From positions 1 through 64,000 of the forward strand of contig NZ_JABRXE010000008.1 of the NCBI RefSeq assembly GCF_018982945.1: a DNA stretch of 64,000 nt, given 5' to 3'. Of this stretch, positions 37,040 through 45,573 are shown in pieces. Both the position numbers and the translations under genes were made by a program. Position 1 is the stretch's first letter, and each line of letters starts with the position of its first letter. The DNA comes from Anaerostipes faecalis (GTDB lineage: Bacteria; Bacillota; Clostridia; Lachnospirales; Lachnospiraceae). The notes under the pieces are model-generated. The model saw only the letters and a list, made by a program, of their open reading frames with translations. It did no database searches and was not told the DNA's origin.

Positions 37040-37179
37040 AGAAAGCGGACAAGTCCGCTATCAACTCCCTGTATCCCTCAATCATGAGGGACTTGCTCCT
37101 CTTTGCGTGCCGATATGTGCAGCAGTTTTAACTGCTTTCCTTTGTACATCGTGCACATCCGCGCGGAGCGTTTTTTGTT
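37040..37179 (-). repeat. structured intergenic repeat, copy B
   Basis: About 140 nt beginning 3 nt after the MATE stop. Read on the minus strand it parallels copy A (25808-25945) from end to end: AACAAAAAACGCTCCGCGCG, GGCACGCAAAG, CTCATGATT, AGGGAGT and TCCGCTTT are shared. Paired elements include ATGTGCA/TGCACAT, AGCAGT-TAAA-ACTGCT, CCCTCA-TGAT-TGAGGG and AGCGGA-CTTG-TCCGCT. It lies in a convergent gene gap, as copy A does. Confidence 0.75.
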
Positions 37180-37209
37180 ACATAGGAAATTCAAAGTAAT
37201 TTCCTATGT
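37180..37209. repeat. 12-bp perfect hairpin next to repeat copy B
   Basis: ACATAGGAAATT-CAAAGT-AATTTCCTATGT, followed on the plus strand by AATAAAAAATAAA. A hairpin with the related AGGAAA/TTTCCT core lies beside repeat fragment C at 41141-41184. Confidence 0.55.
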
Positions 37210-37224
37210 AATAAAAAATAAATC

Positions 37225-37267
37225 CTCCTTAAGTAAATTCGGTTATATACCTTATCTACTTAAGGAG
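37225..37267 (-). terminator. terminator downstream of the alcohol dehydrogenase gene
   Basis: CTCCTTAAGTA/TACTTAAGGAG perfect 11-bp stem with a 21-nt loop; the minus strand continues GATTTATTTTTTATT. Between it and the gene end (37349) nothing else is seen. Confidence 0.6.
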
Positions 37268-37348
37268 AATTTATATCAGATGTGAAATAAATTCCGCACC
37301 AAGACTCATGAGCGAATTTTAAATTAAAATATATCTATCCGCTTTTTA

Positions 37349-38524
37349 TTAAAACGTTACATCTTTTCCATAGTAAATACATTCCAGGATCTTTTCCATA
37401 TCTTCTACAGAAGTTTCTCTTGGGTTTGAACCTGTACATGCATCGCCCACAGCTCTTTCCGCAATCATATGCTTCTTCTCAAGGAATTCATCTTCCTTAA
37501 CTCCAAAATCTTTCAGATTGGAAACAATATTCAAATCTGCTCTTAATTCTTTCACTGCCTTGATCAGTGATAATGTAAGTGCTTTATCTGTCATTCCCGG
37601 CAGTCCTAATTTTTTTGCAATCATCGCAAAACGGTCTGAACACACTTTTGCATTATACTGGATAACATATGGAAGATAAATGGCATTTGCACATCCATGA
37701 GGAATATGTCCTGTATCAAACACAGCTCCTGTTTTATGCGCAAGAGAATGTACGATTCCCAGCAGAGCATTGGAGAATGCCATACCTGCAAGACACTGTG
37801 CAATATGCATGTTTCCTCTTGCTTCCATATCTCCCTCATAAGAAGCTTTCAGATTATCAAAAATCATTTCTATAGCCTGAATAGCCAGAGGATCTGAAAA
37901 TGGAGAATGTAATCCTGCCACATAGGCTTCGATTGCATGTGTCAATGCATCCATTCCTGTATGAGCTGTCAATGTCTGTGGCATTGTTTCAGCTAATGCC
38001 GGATCTACAATTGCAATATCCGGTGTAATTTCAAAATCAGCTAATGGATATTTGATTCCTGTACTATAATCTGTAATAACAGAAAATGCTGTAACTTCAG
38101 TTGCGGTACCTGATGTTGATGGAATTGCAATAAATTTTGCCTTATTTCTTAATTCTGGTATAGTAAATGGATCCTTAATATCATCAAAGGTTGTTTCCGG
38201 ATGTTCATAAAATACCCACATTGCTTTTGCTGCATCAATTGGAGAACCTCCACCCATTGCAATAATCAGATCAGGCTCAAATTCTTTCATGACTTCGGCA
38301 CCTTTCATTACGGTTTCCACAGACGGATCCGGTTCTATGCCTTCAATAAGCTTTGTTTCAATTCCAGCTTCTTTTAAATAATCAATAACCTGATCAACAA
38401 ATCCAAAACGTTTCATGGATCCACCGCCCAGACAGAGAACTGCCTTTTTACCTTTTAATGTTTTCAGTGTCTCCAGTGAACCTTCACCAAAATACAAATC
38501 TCTTGGTAATGTAAATCTTCCCAT
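37349..38524 (-). CDS. iron-containing alcohol dehydrogenase
   Basis: 391-residue group III (Fe-ADH) enzyme, NAD(P)H-linked, probably interconverting aldehydes and alcohols such as butyraldehyde/butanol in fermentation. It contains the nucleotide-binding GGGSMKRFG, MGGGSPIDAAKAMWVFYEHP, STSGTATEVTAFSVITD, and the metal ligands in GMDALTHAIEAYVAGLHSPF and HSLAHKTGAVFDTGHIPHGCANAI. The length is normal. An AGGAG site precedes the ATG. It stands alone on the minus strand; substrate specificity is not decided. Confidence 0.92.
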   Translation of the reverse strand: MGRFTLPRDLYFGEGSLETLKTLKGKKAVLCLGGGSMKRFGFVDQVIDYLKEAGIETKLIEGIEPDPSVETVMKGAEVMKEFEPDLIIAMGGGSPIDAAKAMWVFYEHPETTFDDIKDPFTIPELRNKAKFIAIPSTSGTATEVTAFSVITDYSTGIKYPLADFEITPDIAIVDPALAETMPQTLTAHTGMDALTHAIEAYVAGLHSPFSDPLAIQAIEMIFDNLKASYEGDMEARGNMHIAQCLAGMAFSNALLGIVHSLAHKTGAVFDTGHIPHGCANAIYLPYVIQYNAKVCSDRFAMIAKKLGLPGMTDKALTLSLIKAVKELRADLNIVSNLKDFGVKEDEFLEKKHMIAERAVGDACTGSNPRETSVEDMEKILECIYYGKDVTF

Positions 38525-38646
38525 AACAACATCTCCTTTTTTATTGGATAATAACTCATCCTTCTTATTGCTACAGGTTCATTATATATTTATGTTAAAA
38601 TATTATCAATATTCTTCGTGATTTTTTACAAAAATTTTATATTTTT

Positions 38647-39315
38647 CTAATCATTTTTTGTTCTGATTTTCAAATATTCATCTAAACCTTTTTTTCTCAG
38701 TTTACAGGATGGACATTCACCGCATCCATCTCCCATAACACCATTATAACAGGTAAGCGTTTCATTTCTGATAATATCAAAAACCCCAAGCTTATCAGCC
38801 ATTTCCCAGGTTTCCTTTTTATCGATCCACATCATCGGAGTTATAATCTCAAACTCATAATCCATAGCCAGAGTAAGAGTCGTCTCCAAAGAAGAAATAA
38901 ACACATGACGACAATCTGGATATCCACTGAAATCACTTTGTGAAACCCCTGTCACCAGAACGTGAATATCTCTTTGTTTTGCGAATACTGCAGCAAAAGT
39001 TAAAAATAGCATATTTCTTCCATCTACAAATGTATTTGGAGTACCTTTTTCCGGTGCATCGTGATCCACCTCCATATCCATTCTTGTCAAAGAATTTGGA
39101 GCCAGCTGATTTAATAGTTCCATATTAAGAATATGATGTTCAATTTCATACTTATTACATATATCTTTTGCACATTCAAGCTCCAGAGAATGTCTCTGTC
39201 CATAATCAAATGACAAAGCGATTACTTCATCATATTTCTTTTTTGCCCAGAATAAACAGGTCGTACTGTCTTGTCCTCCGCTAAAGACTACCACTGCTTT
39301 CGTAGGTTTACTCAT
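38647..39315 (-). CDS. queC: 7-cyano-7-deazaguanine synthase QueC
   Basis: Makes preQ0 from 7-carboxy-7-deazaguanine, ATP and ammonia. The 222 residues start with the PP-loop motif [20 protein letters not shown], then [34 protein letters not shown] and a C-terminal zinc site ([23 protein letters not shown]) with the four expected cysteines. It is the last gene of queD-queE-folE-queC. A hairpin with GGAAG/CTTCC arms in the 78-nt gap after folE could modulate its expression. Confidence 0.96.
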   Translation of the reverse strand: MSKPTKAVVVFSGGQDSTTCLFWAKKKYDEVIALSFDYGQRHSLELECAKDICNKYEIEHHILNMELLNQLAPNSLTRMDMEVDHDAPEKGTPNTFVDGRNMLFLTFAAVFAKQRDIHVLVTGVSQSDFSGYPDCRHVFISSLETTLTLAMDYEFEIITPMMWIDKKETWEMADKLGVFDIIRNETLTCYNGVMGDGCGECPSCKLRKKGLDEYLKIRTKND

Positions 39316-39393
39316 GATTCTTTTCCTCCAGTCTCAAAAATTTTGAAAAAACTCAATCAGGAAGATTAAACTGCCACCTTCCCTATAGCTATT

Positions 39394-39981
39394 TTATTTC
39401 CCTGCCTGCATCATAAAATGCCATTTCAATGTATCATCTTTTTCAAATGCCCCTCTTAACGTAGTCGTAACAGTTTTCGCATTGTTCTTTCTGATTCCTC
39501 TTGCACTCATACAGCTATGACATCCTTCAATATAAACTGCCACATCTTCACATTCTGCCACTTCCATAATAATTTCAGCGATATCACTTCCAATTCTTTC
39601 CTGAAGCTGCAGGCGCTTTCCAACCATGTCACAAATTCTGGCAATTTTACTTAATCCTAAAACTTTTTGATTAGGTAAATATGCCACTGCCACTTTCATA
39701 TCATACATCAATGCCATATGATGCTCACAGTAGCTGAAAATATCTATATCCTTTACAATGACCATATCACGATGATCTTTTACTGTCAGATCATCTTCAA
39801 AGGTTTTTGAAAACATCTGTGCCACTTGATGATTAGAATAATTCATACCTTCAAACACTTCTTCATACATTTTTGCCACACGTTCTGGTGTTTCCACAAG
39901 TCCTTCTCTCTCTGGATCATCTCCCAAAGCAATTAAAATTCCTTTGATATGCTCTTTGATTGCTTCTCTGTCAATTGCCAT
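39394..39981 (-). CDS. folE: GTP cyclohydrolase I FolE
   Basis: Converts GTP to dihydroneopterin triphosphate, the first step shared by folate and 7-deazaguanine pathways; its place inside the que operon points to queuosine supply here. The 195 residues show [16 protein letters not shown], the zinc/active-site motif [43 protein letters not shown] and the third zinc ligand in [13 protein letters not shown]. The last residues ([12 protein letters not shown]) are typical. It lies 9 nt after queE. Confidence 0.95.
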   Translation of the reverse strand: MAIDREAIKEHIKGILIALGDDPEREGLVETPERVAKMYEEVFEGMNYSNHQVAQMFSKTFEDDLTVKDHRDMVIVKDIDIFSYCEHHMALMYDMKVAVAYLPNQKVLGLSKIARICDMVGKRLQLQERIGSDIAEIIMEVAECEDVAVYIEGCHSCMSARGIRKNNAKTVTTTLRGAFEKDDTLKWHFMMQAGK

Positions 39982-39990
39982 AACATCCTC

Positions 39991-40659
39991 CTACACTCCG
40001 GTTTTTTCCGGATCCCAGACTACTTTATGTATCTGGATTTGAAATCTAACTTTATTTAAGTGCTCTTCTTTCATAAATTCTACTATTTCCACTGGTTCTA
40101 TTTGCCCAAATACCGGGCTAAAATAGACAATTGCTTTTTCACAAAGAGAAAATCTTTCAATTATCTCCTTTGCCCGCTCCAGATCTTCTCTGCTTCCTAT
40201 TACAAATTTTACCACATCCCATGGCTTTAAATATTCCATATTTTCCAGACACATAGACTCTTCCATAAAACTGGATGGAAGTTTATAATCCATAGTCATG
40301 GAAAGTCGGGCATCCCTTTCTTTATAAAAACGAATAGGCATGCTTCCATTGGTTTCAATTTCCAGTTCCACCTGGGGAATCATTAATATACTTCCAATCA
40401 ATTCTCCAATATTGTCATTCATCAAAGGTTCTCCACCAGTCAAAGTTACCAGTTGAACACCCGATTCTACAATTCTATCTGTAATCTGCTTTGACGTCAT
40501 CCATTCAAAAGGTGCTTTTCTTTCATTAGCCCACTTTGTATCACAATAGGAGCAATCAAGATTACATCCTTTCAATCGTATGAACATGGCAAGGCGACCG
40601 GCTTTTTTCCCTTCTCCATTAATACTTATAAAGGTTTCTACTACCTGATATTCTTCCAT
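39991..40659 (-). CDS. queE: 7-carboxy-7-deazaguanine synthase QueE
   Basis: Radical-SAM enzyme contracting 6-carboxytetrahydropterin to 7-carboxy-7-deazaguanine. The 222 residues start with VVETFISINGEGKKAGRLAM, and the cluster motif is GCNLDCSYCDTKWAN (CxxxCxxC). LVTLTGGEPL follows and matches the SAM-binding GGE element. The start codon overlaps the queD stop by one base, so translation is coupled. It is a short version, as usual for QueE. Confidence 0.95.
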   Translation of the reverse strand: MEEYQVVETFISINGEGKKAGRLAMFIRLKGCNLDCSYCDTKWANERKAPFEWMTSKQITDRIVESGVQLVTLTGGEPLMNDNIGELIGSILMIPQVELEIETNGSMPIRFYKERDARLSMTMDYKLPSSFMEESMCLENMEYLKPWDVVKFVIGSREDLERAKEIIERFSLCEKAIVYFSPVFGQIEPVEIVEFMKEEHLNKVRFQIQIHKVVWDPEKTGV

Positions 40660-41081
40660 TACCCTTCTCCATATCCCGCCATATTATTTGGTGTTTCATA
40701 TACATTAACAAATGATACCTGATATCCTTGTGCCTTCATCCTGTCAAAGAAATATTTAGCAAAATTTTCAGCCGTAGGACGAAACTCTACCGTGATAATT
40801 TTAAATTTCTCTTCCAGCAAAGCTTCCATGGTTTTTGATTTTAATGTATTTTTCTCAACGATCAGACAGTGATCAAACTCATCTGCCAGCATTTTTACAT
40901 CTTGTTTTAACTTGCCAAAATCTACAATCATCCCTCGAATCTGCCCATTCTCCTCAAGCTTTTCACTTTCCACCGTCACTTCCAGTTTCCATCGATGCCC
41001 ATGGAGATTACTGCATTTTCCATCATAACCAGCGAGAAAATGAGCCGAGTCAAAAGACGCATGTGTTGTTAATCGGTACAT
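40659..41081 (-). CDS. queD: 6-carboxytetrahydropterin synthase QueD
   Basis: Forms 6-carboxy-5,6,7,8-tetrahydropterin from dihydroneopterin triphosphate. The 140 residues carry the zinc ligands in ASFDSAHFLAGYDGKCSNLHGH (one His plus the HGH pair) and the catalytic cysteine before NLHGH. EFDHCLIVEKN and FRPTAENFAKYFF with the active-site acidic residues follow. It is the first gene of the operon; AAAGGGA precedes the ATG. Its ~250-nt leader holds a preQ1-I riboswitch, an intrinsic terminator and a repeat fragment. Confidence 0.95.
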   Translation of the reverse strand: MYRLTTHASFDSAHFLAGYDGKCSNLHGHRWKLEVTVESEKLEENGQIRGMIVDFGKLKQDVKMLADEFDHCLIVEKNTLKSKTMEALLEEKFKIITVEFRPTAENFAKYFFDRMKAQGYQVSFVNVYETPNNMAGYGEG

Positions 41082-41110
41082 ATAATTCCCTTTCTGTTTT
41101 ATTTTTCTAA

Positions 41111-41137
41111 TGTATATTCGCGCGGAGCGTTTTTGTT
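41111..41137 (-). repeat. fragment of the structured repeat (copy C) in the queD leader
   Basis: The minus strand reads AAACAAAAACGCTCCGCGCG, the first ~20 nt shared by copies A and B; similarity stops there. It lies between the leader hairpin and the queD ribosome site. Confidence 0.55.
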
Positions 41138-41140
41138 TCG

Positions 41141-41184
41141 TTAGGAAAGACTTTTACACTTTGGTGTAGCAAGGTCTTTCCTAA
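41141..41184 (-). repeat. hairpin in the queD leader
   Basis: TTAGGAAAGAC/GTCTTTCCTAA, an 11-bp perfect stem enclosing a small ACAC/GTGT pair. It is downstream of the riboswitch terminator. Confidence 0.55.
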
Positions 41185-41190
41185 TAAAAT

Positions 41191-41220
41191 AAAAAAGATA
41201 CAGATAAACGCACCTGTATC
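41191..41220 (-). terminator. riboswitch-linked terminator upstream of queD
   Basis: GATACAG/CTGTATC stem with a 10-nt loop, followed on the minus strand by TTTTTTATTTTATT. It lies 25 nt after the preQ1 element, so ligand binding probably sets termination. Confidence 0.8.
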
Positions 41221-41244
41221 CTGAAAAATCAAATTCTTTCAAGT

Positions 41245-41287
41245 CCTAGTTTTATTTATAGACAGGATGGTACGAATGAACTGTCTT
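41245..41287 (-). promoter_or_regulatory. preQ1-I riboswitch
   Basis: On the minus strand AGACAG/CTGTCT form stem P1, the loop begins TTC and holds ACC, and the A-rich tail is ATAAATAAAACTAGG, close to the ATAAAAAACTAAGG pattern of preQ1-I aptamers. The GG pairs with the loop CC to make the pseudoknot. It controls the queD-queE-folE-queC operon, which fits. Confidence 0.78.
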
Positions 41288-41305
41288 ATTCACCTAATCC
41301 TACTA

Positions 41306-41334
41306 AGTATAGCATCCTTTTAGCAAAATAGCAA
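41306..41334 (-). promoter_or_regulatory. promoter of the que operon
   Basis: TTGCTA (41329-41334) and TATACT (41306-41311) on the minus strand, 17 nt apart, immediately downstream of the fruA terminator. Confidence 0.65.
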
Positions 41335-41336
41335 AC

Positions 41337-41364
41337 AGAGATTGCGATTTTCATCGCAATCTCT
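41337..41364 (-). terminator. terminator of fruA
   Basis: AGAGATTGCGAT-TTTC-ATCGCAATCTCT, perfect 12-bp stem, 9 nt past the fruA stop. Confidence 0.75.
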
Positions 41365-41373
41365 ACTTAATTT

Positions 41374-43326
41374 TTATTTATTTAACGATTTTTTAGTCAC
41401 TGACATAATCAGCATTCCAACCACTGCTCCTACAAGAACAGCTACTATATACATTAATGGATTTGTGATAACTCCAATTACAAAGATTCCACCATGAGGA
41501 GCTGGAAGTCCGCATCCAAATGCCATAGATAATGCTCCTGCTATTGCTGAACCAATAATACATGGAGGAAGAATATGGATAGGATCTCCTGCTGCAAACG
41601 GAATTGCTCCTTCTGTAATAAAAGATAATCCCATAACATAATTTACAACACCTGATTTTCTTTCACTTTCTGTAAAGCGATTTTTAAAGAAAGTTGTACA
41701 AAGTGCAATTGCAAGTGGTGGAACCATACCACCGGCCATTACTGCTGCCATAATTGCGTATTGTTCTGGTCCTGCATCTGCTACTGTTAACTGTGCTGTA
41801 CCAAAAACATAAGCAGCTTTATTGAAAGGTCCGCCCATGTCAACAGACATCATTCCACCAAGGACAGCACCTAATAAAATAGAACTTGTTCCACTCATGG
41901 AAGACAGGAAATTATTAAGTCCTGTATTAATTGCACCCATCACAGGATTGATTGCAATCATAACAACGCCCATAATCAAAATACCGCAAACCGGATACAA
42001 TAAAATTGGTTTTAATCCCTCTAATGCACTTGGAAGCTTATCAAAGATTTTTCTTAATGCAACCATAATATATCCACCAAGGAAACCTGCAAGCAGCGCA
42101 CCGACAAAACCAGATGAAACTGCTGTAGCAGAATCATAAGACATAATATTAGCAAATGTATATCCGCCATTAGCAAGAGCTCCACCGACAAATCCAACGG
42201 CAAGTCCCGGACGATCTGCAATACTCATTGAAATAAAACCGGCAAGAATTGGAAGCATAAATCCAAAAGCCTGTTCACCAATGGTCTTTAATGTTGCCGC
42301 AAGCGGAGTATTCTTTCCAAAGTTTGCAGGGTTGATTTCCTGATTATCAAATAAAAATGCAAGGGCAATCAGAATACCACCACCGATAACAAATGGGAGC
42401 ATATGTGATACACCGTTCATCAAATGTTTGTAAATCTGACGTCCGACACTTTCACCTTCTGTATTTTCTTCTTCCTGTGCCCCACCTGCGTGATGATATG
42501 TAGGAGCTTTTTTATCTAAGATTGTCTGAATCAGCTCTTCAGGCTTATTGATTCCGTCTGCAACTTTTGTCTGAAGTACCTGTTTTCCATCAAAACGAGC
42601 CATTTCAACATTTTTATCTGCTGCAACAATAATTCCATCACAATTTGCGATTTCTTCTTTTGTAAGAATATTTTTTGCTCCTCCTGAACCATTGGTTTCA
42701 GCCTTCAGCGCAATTCCCATTTCTTTTGCTTTATTTTCCAGTGATTCTGCTGCCATAAATGTATGAGCAATTCCTGTTGGACATGCAGTTACAGCCAGTA
42801 CCTGATATCCCTCTTTTTTATCTTCCTTTTTTTCTTCTTTTACTTCTTCTTTCTCTTCTTCAGGAAATCTTTCGCTTTCCTTTTCATCAATTAACTTCAA
42901 ATACTCTTCTTTTGATGAAGCCTTTAACAGACTATCTTTAAAAGACGGATCCATCAGCATTGTTGATAATCTTGACAATGCCTCTAAATGAACATCACTT
43001 CCTTCTGCCGGTGCTGCAATCATAAAAAACACATCAGATGGTTCTCCATCCATTGCTTCATAATCAACACCTTCCGGAACAGTCATAGAAGCAAGTCCTG
43101 CTGTTTTAACTGCTGCATTTTTGGCATGAGGAATTGCAATTCCTCCTCCGATACCTGTAGTTCCACCTGCTTCTCTGGCAAGAATTCCCTTTTTGTATTC
43201 TTCTCTGTCAGAAATATTCCCGCCTTTCATCATCAGATCAACTAAGTGATCAATAGCTTCTTCTTTACTATTAACTTTTACACCTAAGTCAATAGTTACA
43301 TCCTGCAGTAACTCAGTAATTCTCAT
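41374..43326 (-). CDS. fruA: fructose-type PTS transporter, EIIABC
   Basis: 650-residue sugar phosphotransferase importer with all three enzyme II modules fused. Order: IIA (about 1-145, GIGGGIAIPHAKN with the phospho-histidine), an acidic/lysine linker, IIB (about 175-275, AVTACPTGIAHTFMAAE with the phospho-cysteine), and IIC (about 300-650) with some nine membrane segments, SVDMGGPFNKAAYVFG and FITEGAIPFAAGDP. Fructose specificity is by family; mannose-type relatives exist. Unusually there is no fruK or fruR next to it. It has its own promoter and terminator. Confidence 0.92.
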   Translation of the reverse strand: MRITELLQDVTIDLGVKVNSKEEAIDHLVDLMMKGGNISDREEYKKGILAREAGGTTGIGGGIAIPHAKNAAVKTAGLASMTVPEGVDYEAMDGEPSDVFFMIAAPAEGSDVHLEALSRLSTMLMDPSFKDSLLKASSKEEYLKLIDEKESERFPEEEKEEVKEEKKEDKKEGYQVLAVTACPTGIAHTFMAAESLENKAKEMGIALKAETNGSGGAKNILTKEEIANCDGIIVAADKNVEMARFDGKQVLQTKVADGINKPEELIQTILDKKAPTYHHAGGAQEEENTEGESVGRQIYKHLMNGVSHMLPFVIGGGILIALAFLFDNQEINPANFGKNTPLAATLKTIGEQAFGFMLPILAGFISMSIADRPGLAVGFVGGALANGGYTFANIMSYDSATAVSSGFVGALLAGFLGGYIMVALRKIFDKLPSALEGLKPILLYPVCGILIMGVVMIAINPVMGAINTGLNNFLSSMSGTSSILLGAVLGGMMSVDMGGPFNKAAYVFGTAQLTVADAGPEQYAIMAAVMAGGMVPPLAIALCTTFFKNRFTESERKSGVVNYVMGLSFITEGAIPFAAGDPIHILPPCIIGSAIAGALSMAFGCGLPAPHGGIFVIGVITNPLMYIVAVLVGAVVGMLIMSVTKKSLNK

Positions 43327-43407
43327 AAAAATCCTCTTTTTTCAAATTACAATCAAAATCAGTCATTTATTGTTCAAATTTATGAGTGAATTTTACTGTT
43401 TTAATTG

Positions 43408-43435
43408 ATTATAACATGATTTCAGTCAAAGTCAA
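43408..43435 (-). promoter_or_regulatory. promoter of fruA
   Basis: TTGACT (43430-43435) and TATAAT (43408-43413) on the minus strand, 16 nt apart. Confidence 0.65.
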
Positions 43436-43534
43436 TCATTTTATCCATTTCTAAACAAATTTAACATTTTGAAAAAAAAGATGATTTTTTTAATTCTATT
43501 TTCATTTTTTGTCATTAAAAAATTACTTTTTAAC

Positions 43535-44224
43535 TTAATCTCCCAGCAGCATATATATTCCGATTGCAAGCATAAACAATCCAAGAACAAATTTGAAAAG
43601 TTTTGAAGCAATATCTGTACTTCCATCTTCCAATCGATTGGCAAAACCTACAGAAGTTCCTGCTGCAACAATAATCATTCCATGTCCTACAGAATAACAG
43701 AACAGCAAAACTGCACCAAGAAAATAATTTCCACTTTGTGTCGCAATTGTCAAAAGCATAAGAATGACCGGTGCTGCGCAATGGGAAGAAAAAATTCCTC
43801 CAATCATTCCAATAAAGAACGCTCCAACCAAGCCTTGTTTTCCATTTCCCGCAAGTCCATGAACATGAGGAATCAAATGAATCACATCCCACATCTGCAG
43901 TGCCATCAAAATCATTAATACTCCCAGCAGAATATGAAGAATTTCAGAATGACCTACCACATGCCCTACAATAGATGCAATAAATCCAAGGCAAATAAAA
44001 GTGAATGCTGAGCCTGCAGCAAAAGTCAATGACAGTAATAGTGCTCTTTTGGTATCTTTAATCTCATCTCCATCAGCCGTCACATAACCGGTTACCAACG
44101 GAATATTAGACATTGCACAAGGAGTCAACGATGTAAAGATTCCTGCAATTAATGCAAAAAGAGGTCCAATCCATAAATTCCCCTGTATCATATCAATAAT
44201 ATTTTTCACAAATGTTTCTAACAT
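43535..44224 (-). CDS. CcdA/DsbD-type membrane thiol-electron transporter
   Basis: 229 residues from ATG 44224, 8 nt after AAGGTGG. Six membrane segments are visible. The first carries SLTPCAMSNIPLVTGYV and the fourth GIFSSHCAAPVILMLL, placing one cysteine in each half as in CcdA, which shuttles reducing equivalents across the membrane to outward thiol proteins. No thioredoxin-like or cytochrome c gene is adjacent, so the partner is unknown. A histidine-rich loop (DVIHLIPHVHGLAG) joins segments 3 and 4. A heavy-metal-linked DsbD-like role is possible. Confidence 0.82.
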   Translation of the reverse strand: MLETFVKNIIDMIQGNLWIGPLFALIAGIFTSLTPCAMSNIPLVTGYVTADGDEIKDTKRALLLSLTFAAGSAFTFICLGFIASIVGHVVGHSEILHILLGVLMILMALQMWDVIHLIPHVHGLAGNGKQGLVGAFFIGMIGGIFSSHCAAPVILMLLTIATQSGNYFLGAVLLFCYSVGHGMIIVAAGTSVGFANRLEDGSTDIASKLFKFVLGLFMLAIGIYMLLGD

Positions 44225-44319
44225 AATCAAATCCACCTTTTACAAATTTTAGGTTCCAGTAGATTATTTTACTCATTTTCAAAAAAATATGCAACAAAAA
44301 CTTCATATATCTCCATTTA

Positions 44320-45375
44320 CTAATCATAATTTCTGATAGCCCATCTCATTTTTGTAGAACGAGCTCTTCCGTTTTTTATACATTCTTCTTTCGACGGACG
44401 GATTACATCCTTTGCAATTTCCTGATATATTCCCGCTTTTTTCCCTTCTTTAAATGCGTATTTGACCAAACGGTCCTCACCAGAGTGAAATGTTAAAACT
44501 GCAACACGTCCACCTGGTTTTAACGCACCTGGAAGTTTTTCCAAAAATTCTTCCAATACTTCAAATTCACTATTTACATCTATTCGCAATGCCTGGAATG
44601 TCCTCTGGCAGGATTTTCTAACAGCCTGTTTTCGCTCATTTTCAGGAATGAAGGAAAGTGCCTGCCAAATAACATCATGCAGCTGTGTTGTTGTTTTGAT
44701 TTTCTTTCCTTTTCTGATCTCCTGAACCACTTTTTTTGCAATTTGTTTTGCATATGGTTCATCTGCATTTTCTATTAGCATTCCTTCTAATTCGTCTTTT
44801 GTAATATCTTCCAGACGTTCTGCCGCTGATATTCCTTTTTCGGGATTTAACCTCAAATCCAATGGTCCTTCATATTTATAGGAAAATCCTCTCTCCGGAT
44901 TATCAATTTGCATGGACGAAACACCTAGATCCGCCAAAATAAAATCAAATGGGCCAACATCTTCGGCAACCTGATCAATATTAGCAAAATTGGTTCGTCG
45001 AATAGTTAAAATATCTTCCCCAAATCCTGCATCTTTTAATCGTTTTTCAGTTTTTACCGATTCGATAGGATCAACATCCAATGCATAAATATGTCCTTTT
45101 CCTTTTAAGCATTCCAGCATCTTTCTTGTATGCCCTCCATATCCTAAAGTAGCATCTAAACCTACCTGTCCTGGCTGAATATCAAAAAACTCCAGTATTT
45201 CTTTCACACAAATGGAAATATGCATTCCTGCCGGTGTACCGCCTTTTCGAATCACCTTCTCAACTGTATCCTGGTATTTTTCAGGATTTAATTCTTTATA
45301 TTTTTCTTTAAACTTTCGTGGATGTGTCCCTTTATAACGAACACGACGTTTATGTTTCTTTTCCTGATTTTCCAT
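44320..45375 (-). CDS. RsmH-family 16S rRNA methyltransferase, stand-alone paralogue
   Basis: 351 residues from ATG 45375 (AGAGG upstream); the longer frame to 45471 has no ribosome site. The SAM site LDATLGYGGHTRKMLECL, ALDVDPIESV, FDFILADLGVSSMQID-PERGFS and RSCQRTFQALRIDVN-like QRTFQALRIDVNSEFE are RsmH hallmarks (m4C1402). Two features differ from standard RsmH: a basic ~45-residue N-terminal extension (KKHKRRVRYKGTHPRKF), and GTPAGMHISICVKEIL where HxPVML normally stands. It also lies outside the mraZ-ftsL division cluster. A second rsmH in the usual place is expected, so this copy may act on another site or serve as a backup. Confidence 0.85.
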   Translation of the reverse strand: MENQEKKHKRRVRYKGTHPRKFKEKYKELNPEKYQDTVEKVIRKGGTPAGMHISICVKEILEFFDIQPGQVGLDATLGYGGHTRKMLECLKGKGHIYALDVDPIESVKTEKRLKDAGFGEDILTIRRTNFANIDQVAEDVGPFDFILADLGVSSMQIDNPERGFSYKYEGPLDLRLNPEKGISAAERLEDITKDELEGMLIENADEPYAKQIAKKVVQEIRKGKKIKTTTQLHDVIWQALSFIPENERKQAVRKSCQRTFQALRIDVNSEFEVLEEFLEKLPGALKPGGRVAVLTFHSGEDRLVKYAFKEGKKAGIYQEIAKDVIRPSKEECIKNGRARSTKMRWAIRNYD

Positions 45376-45516
45376 AATATCCTCTTTTCTATATTTTTTT
45401 AATATTTTTCTGCATTTACTGTCTTTTTTAGTCATATAGATAATATGTAATATATTTCCCTCTACTGTCAATATATTTTAACATAACTATCATAAAAGTA
45501 TTCTATAGAAAATCAA

Positions 45517-45551
45517 AAATCCATCAGACTTATCATATGTCCGATGGATTT
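45517..45551 (-). terminator. terminator of the sirtuin gene
   Basis: AAATCCATC-GAC and GTC-GATGGATTT arms with one internal mismatch; the minus strand continues TTGATTTTC. It lies 23 nt past the stop. Confidence 0.7.
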
Positions 45552-45573
45552 CTGTTTGAAATATGCTAGAGTT

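Noticed and set aside
43441-43644. 67-codon minus-strand ORF downstream of the CcdA-like gene
   Set aside because: It overlaps the CcdA coding region out of frame, lacks a ribosome site and is of very low complexity at its end.
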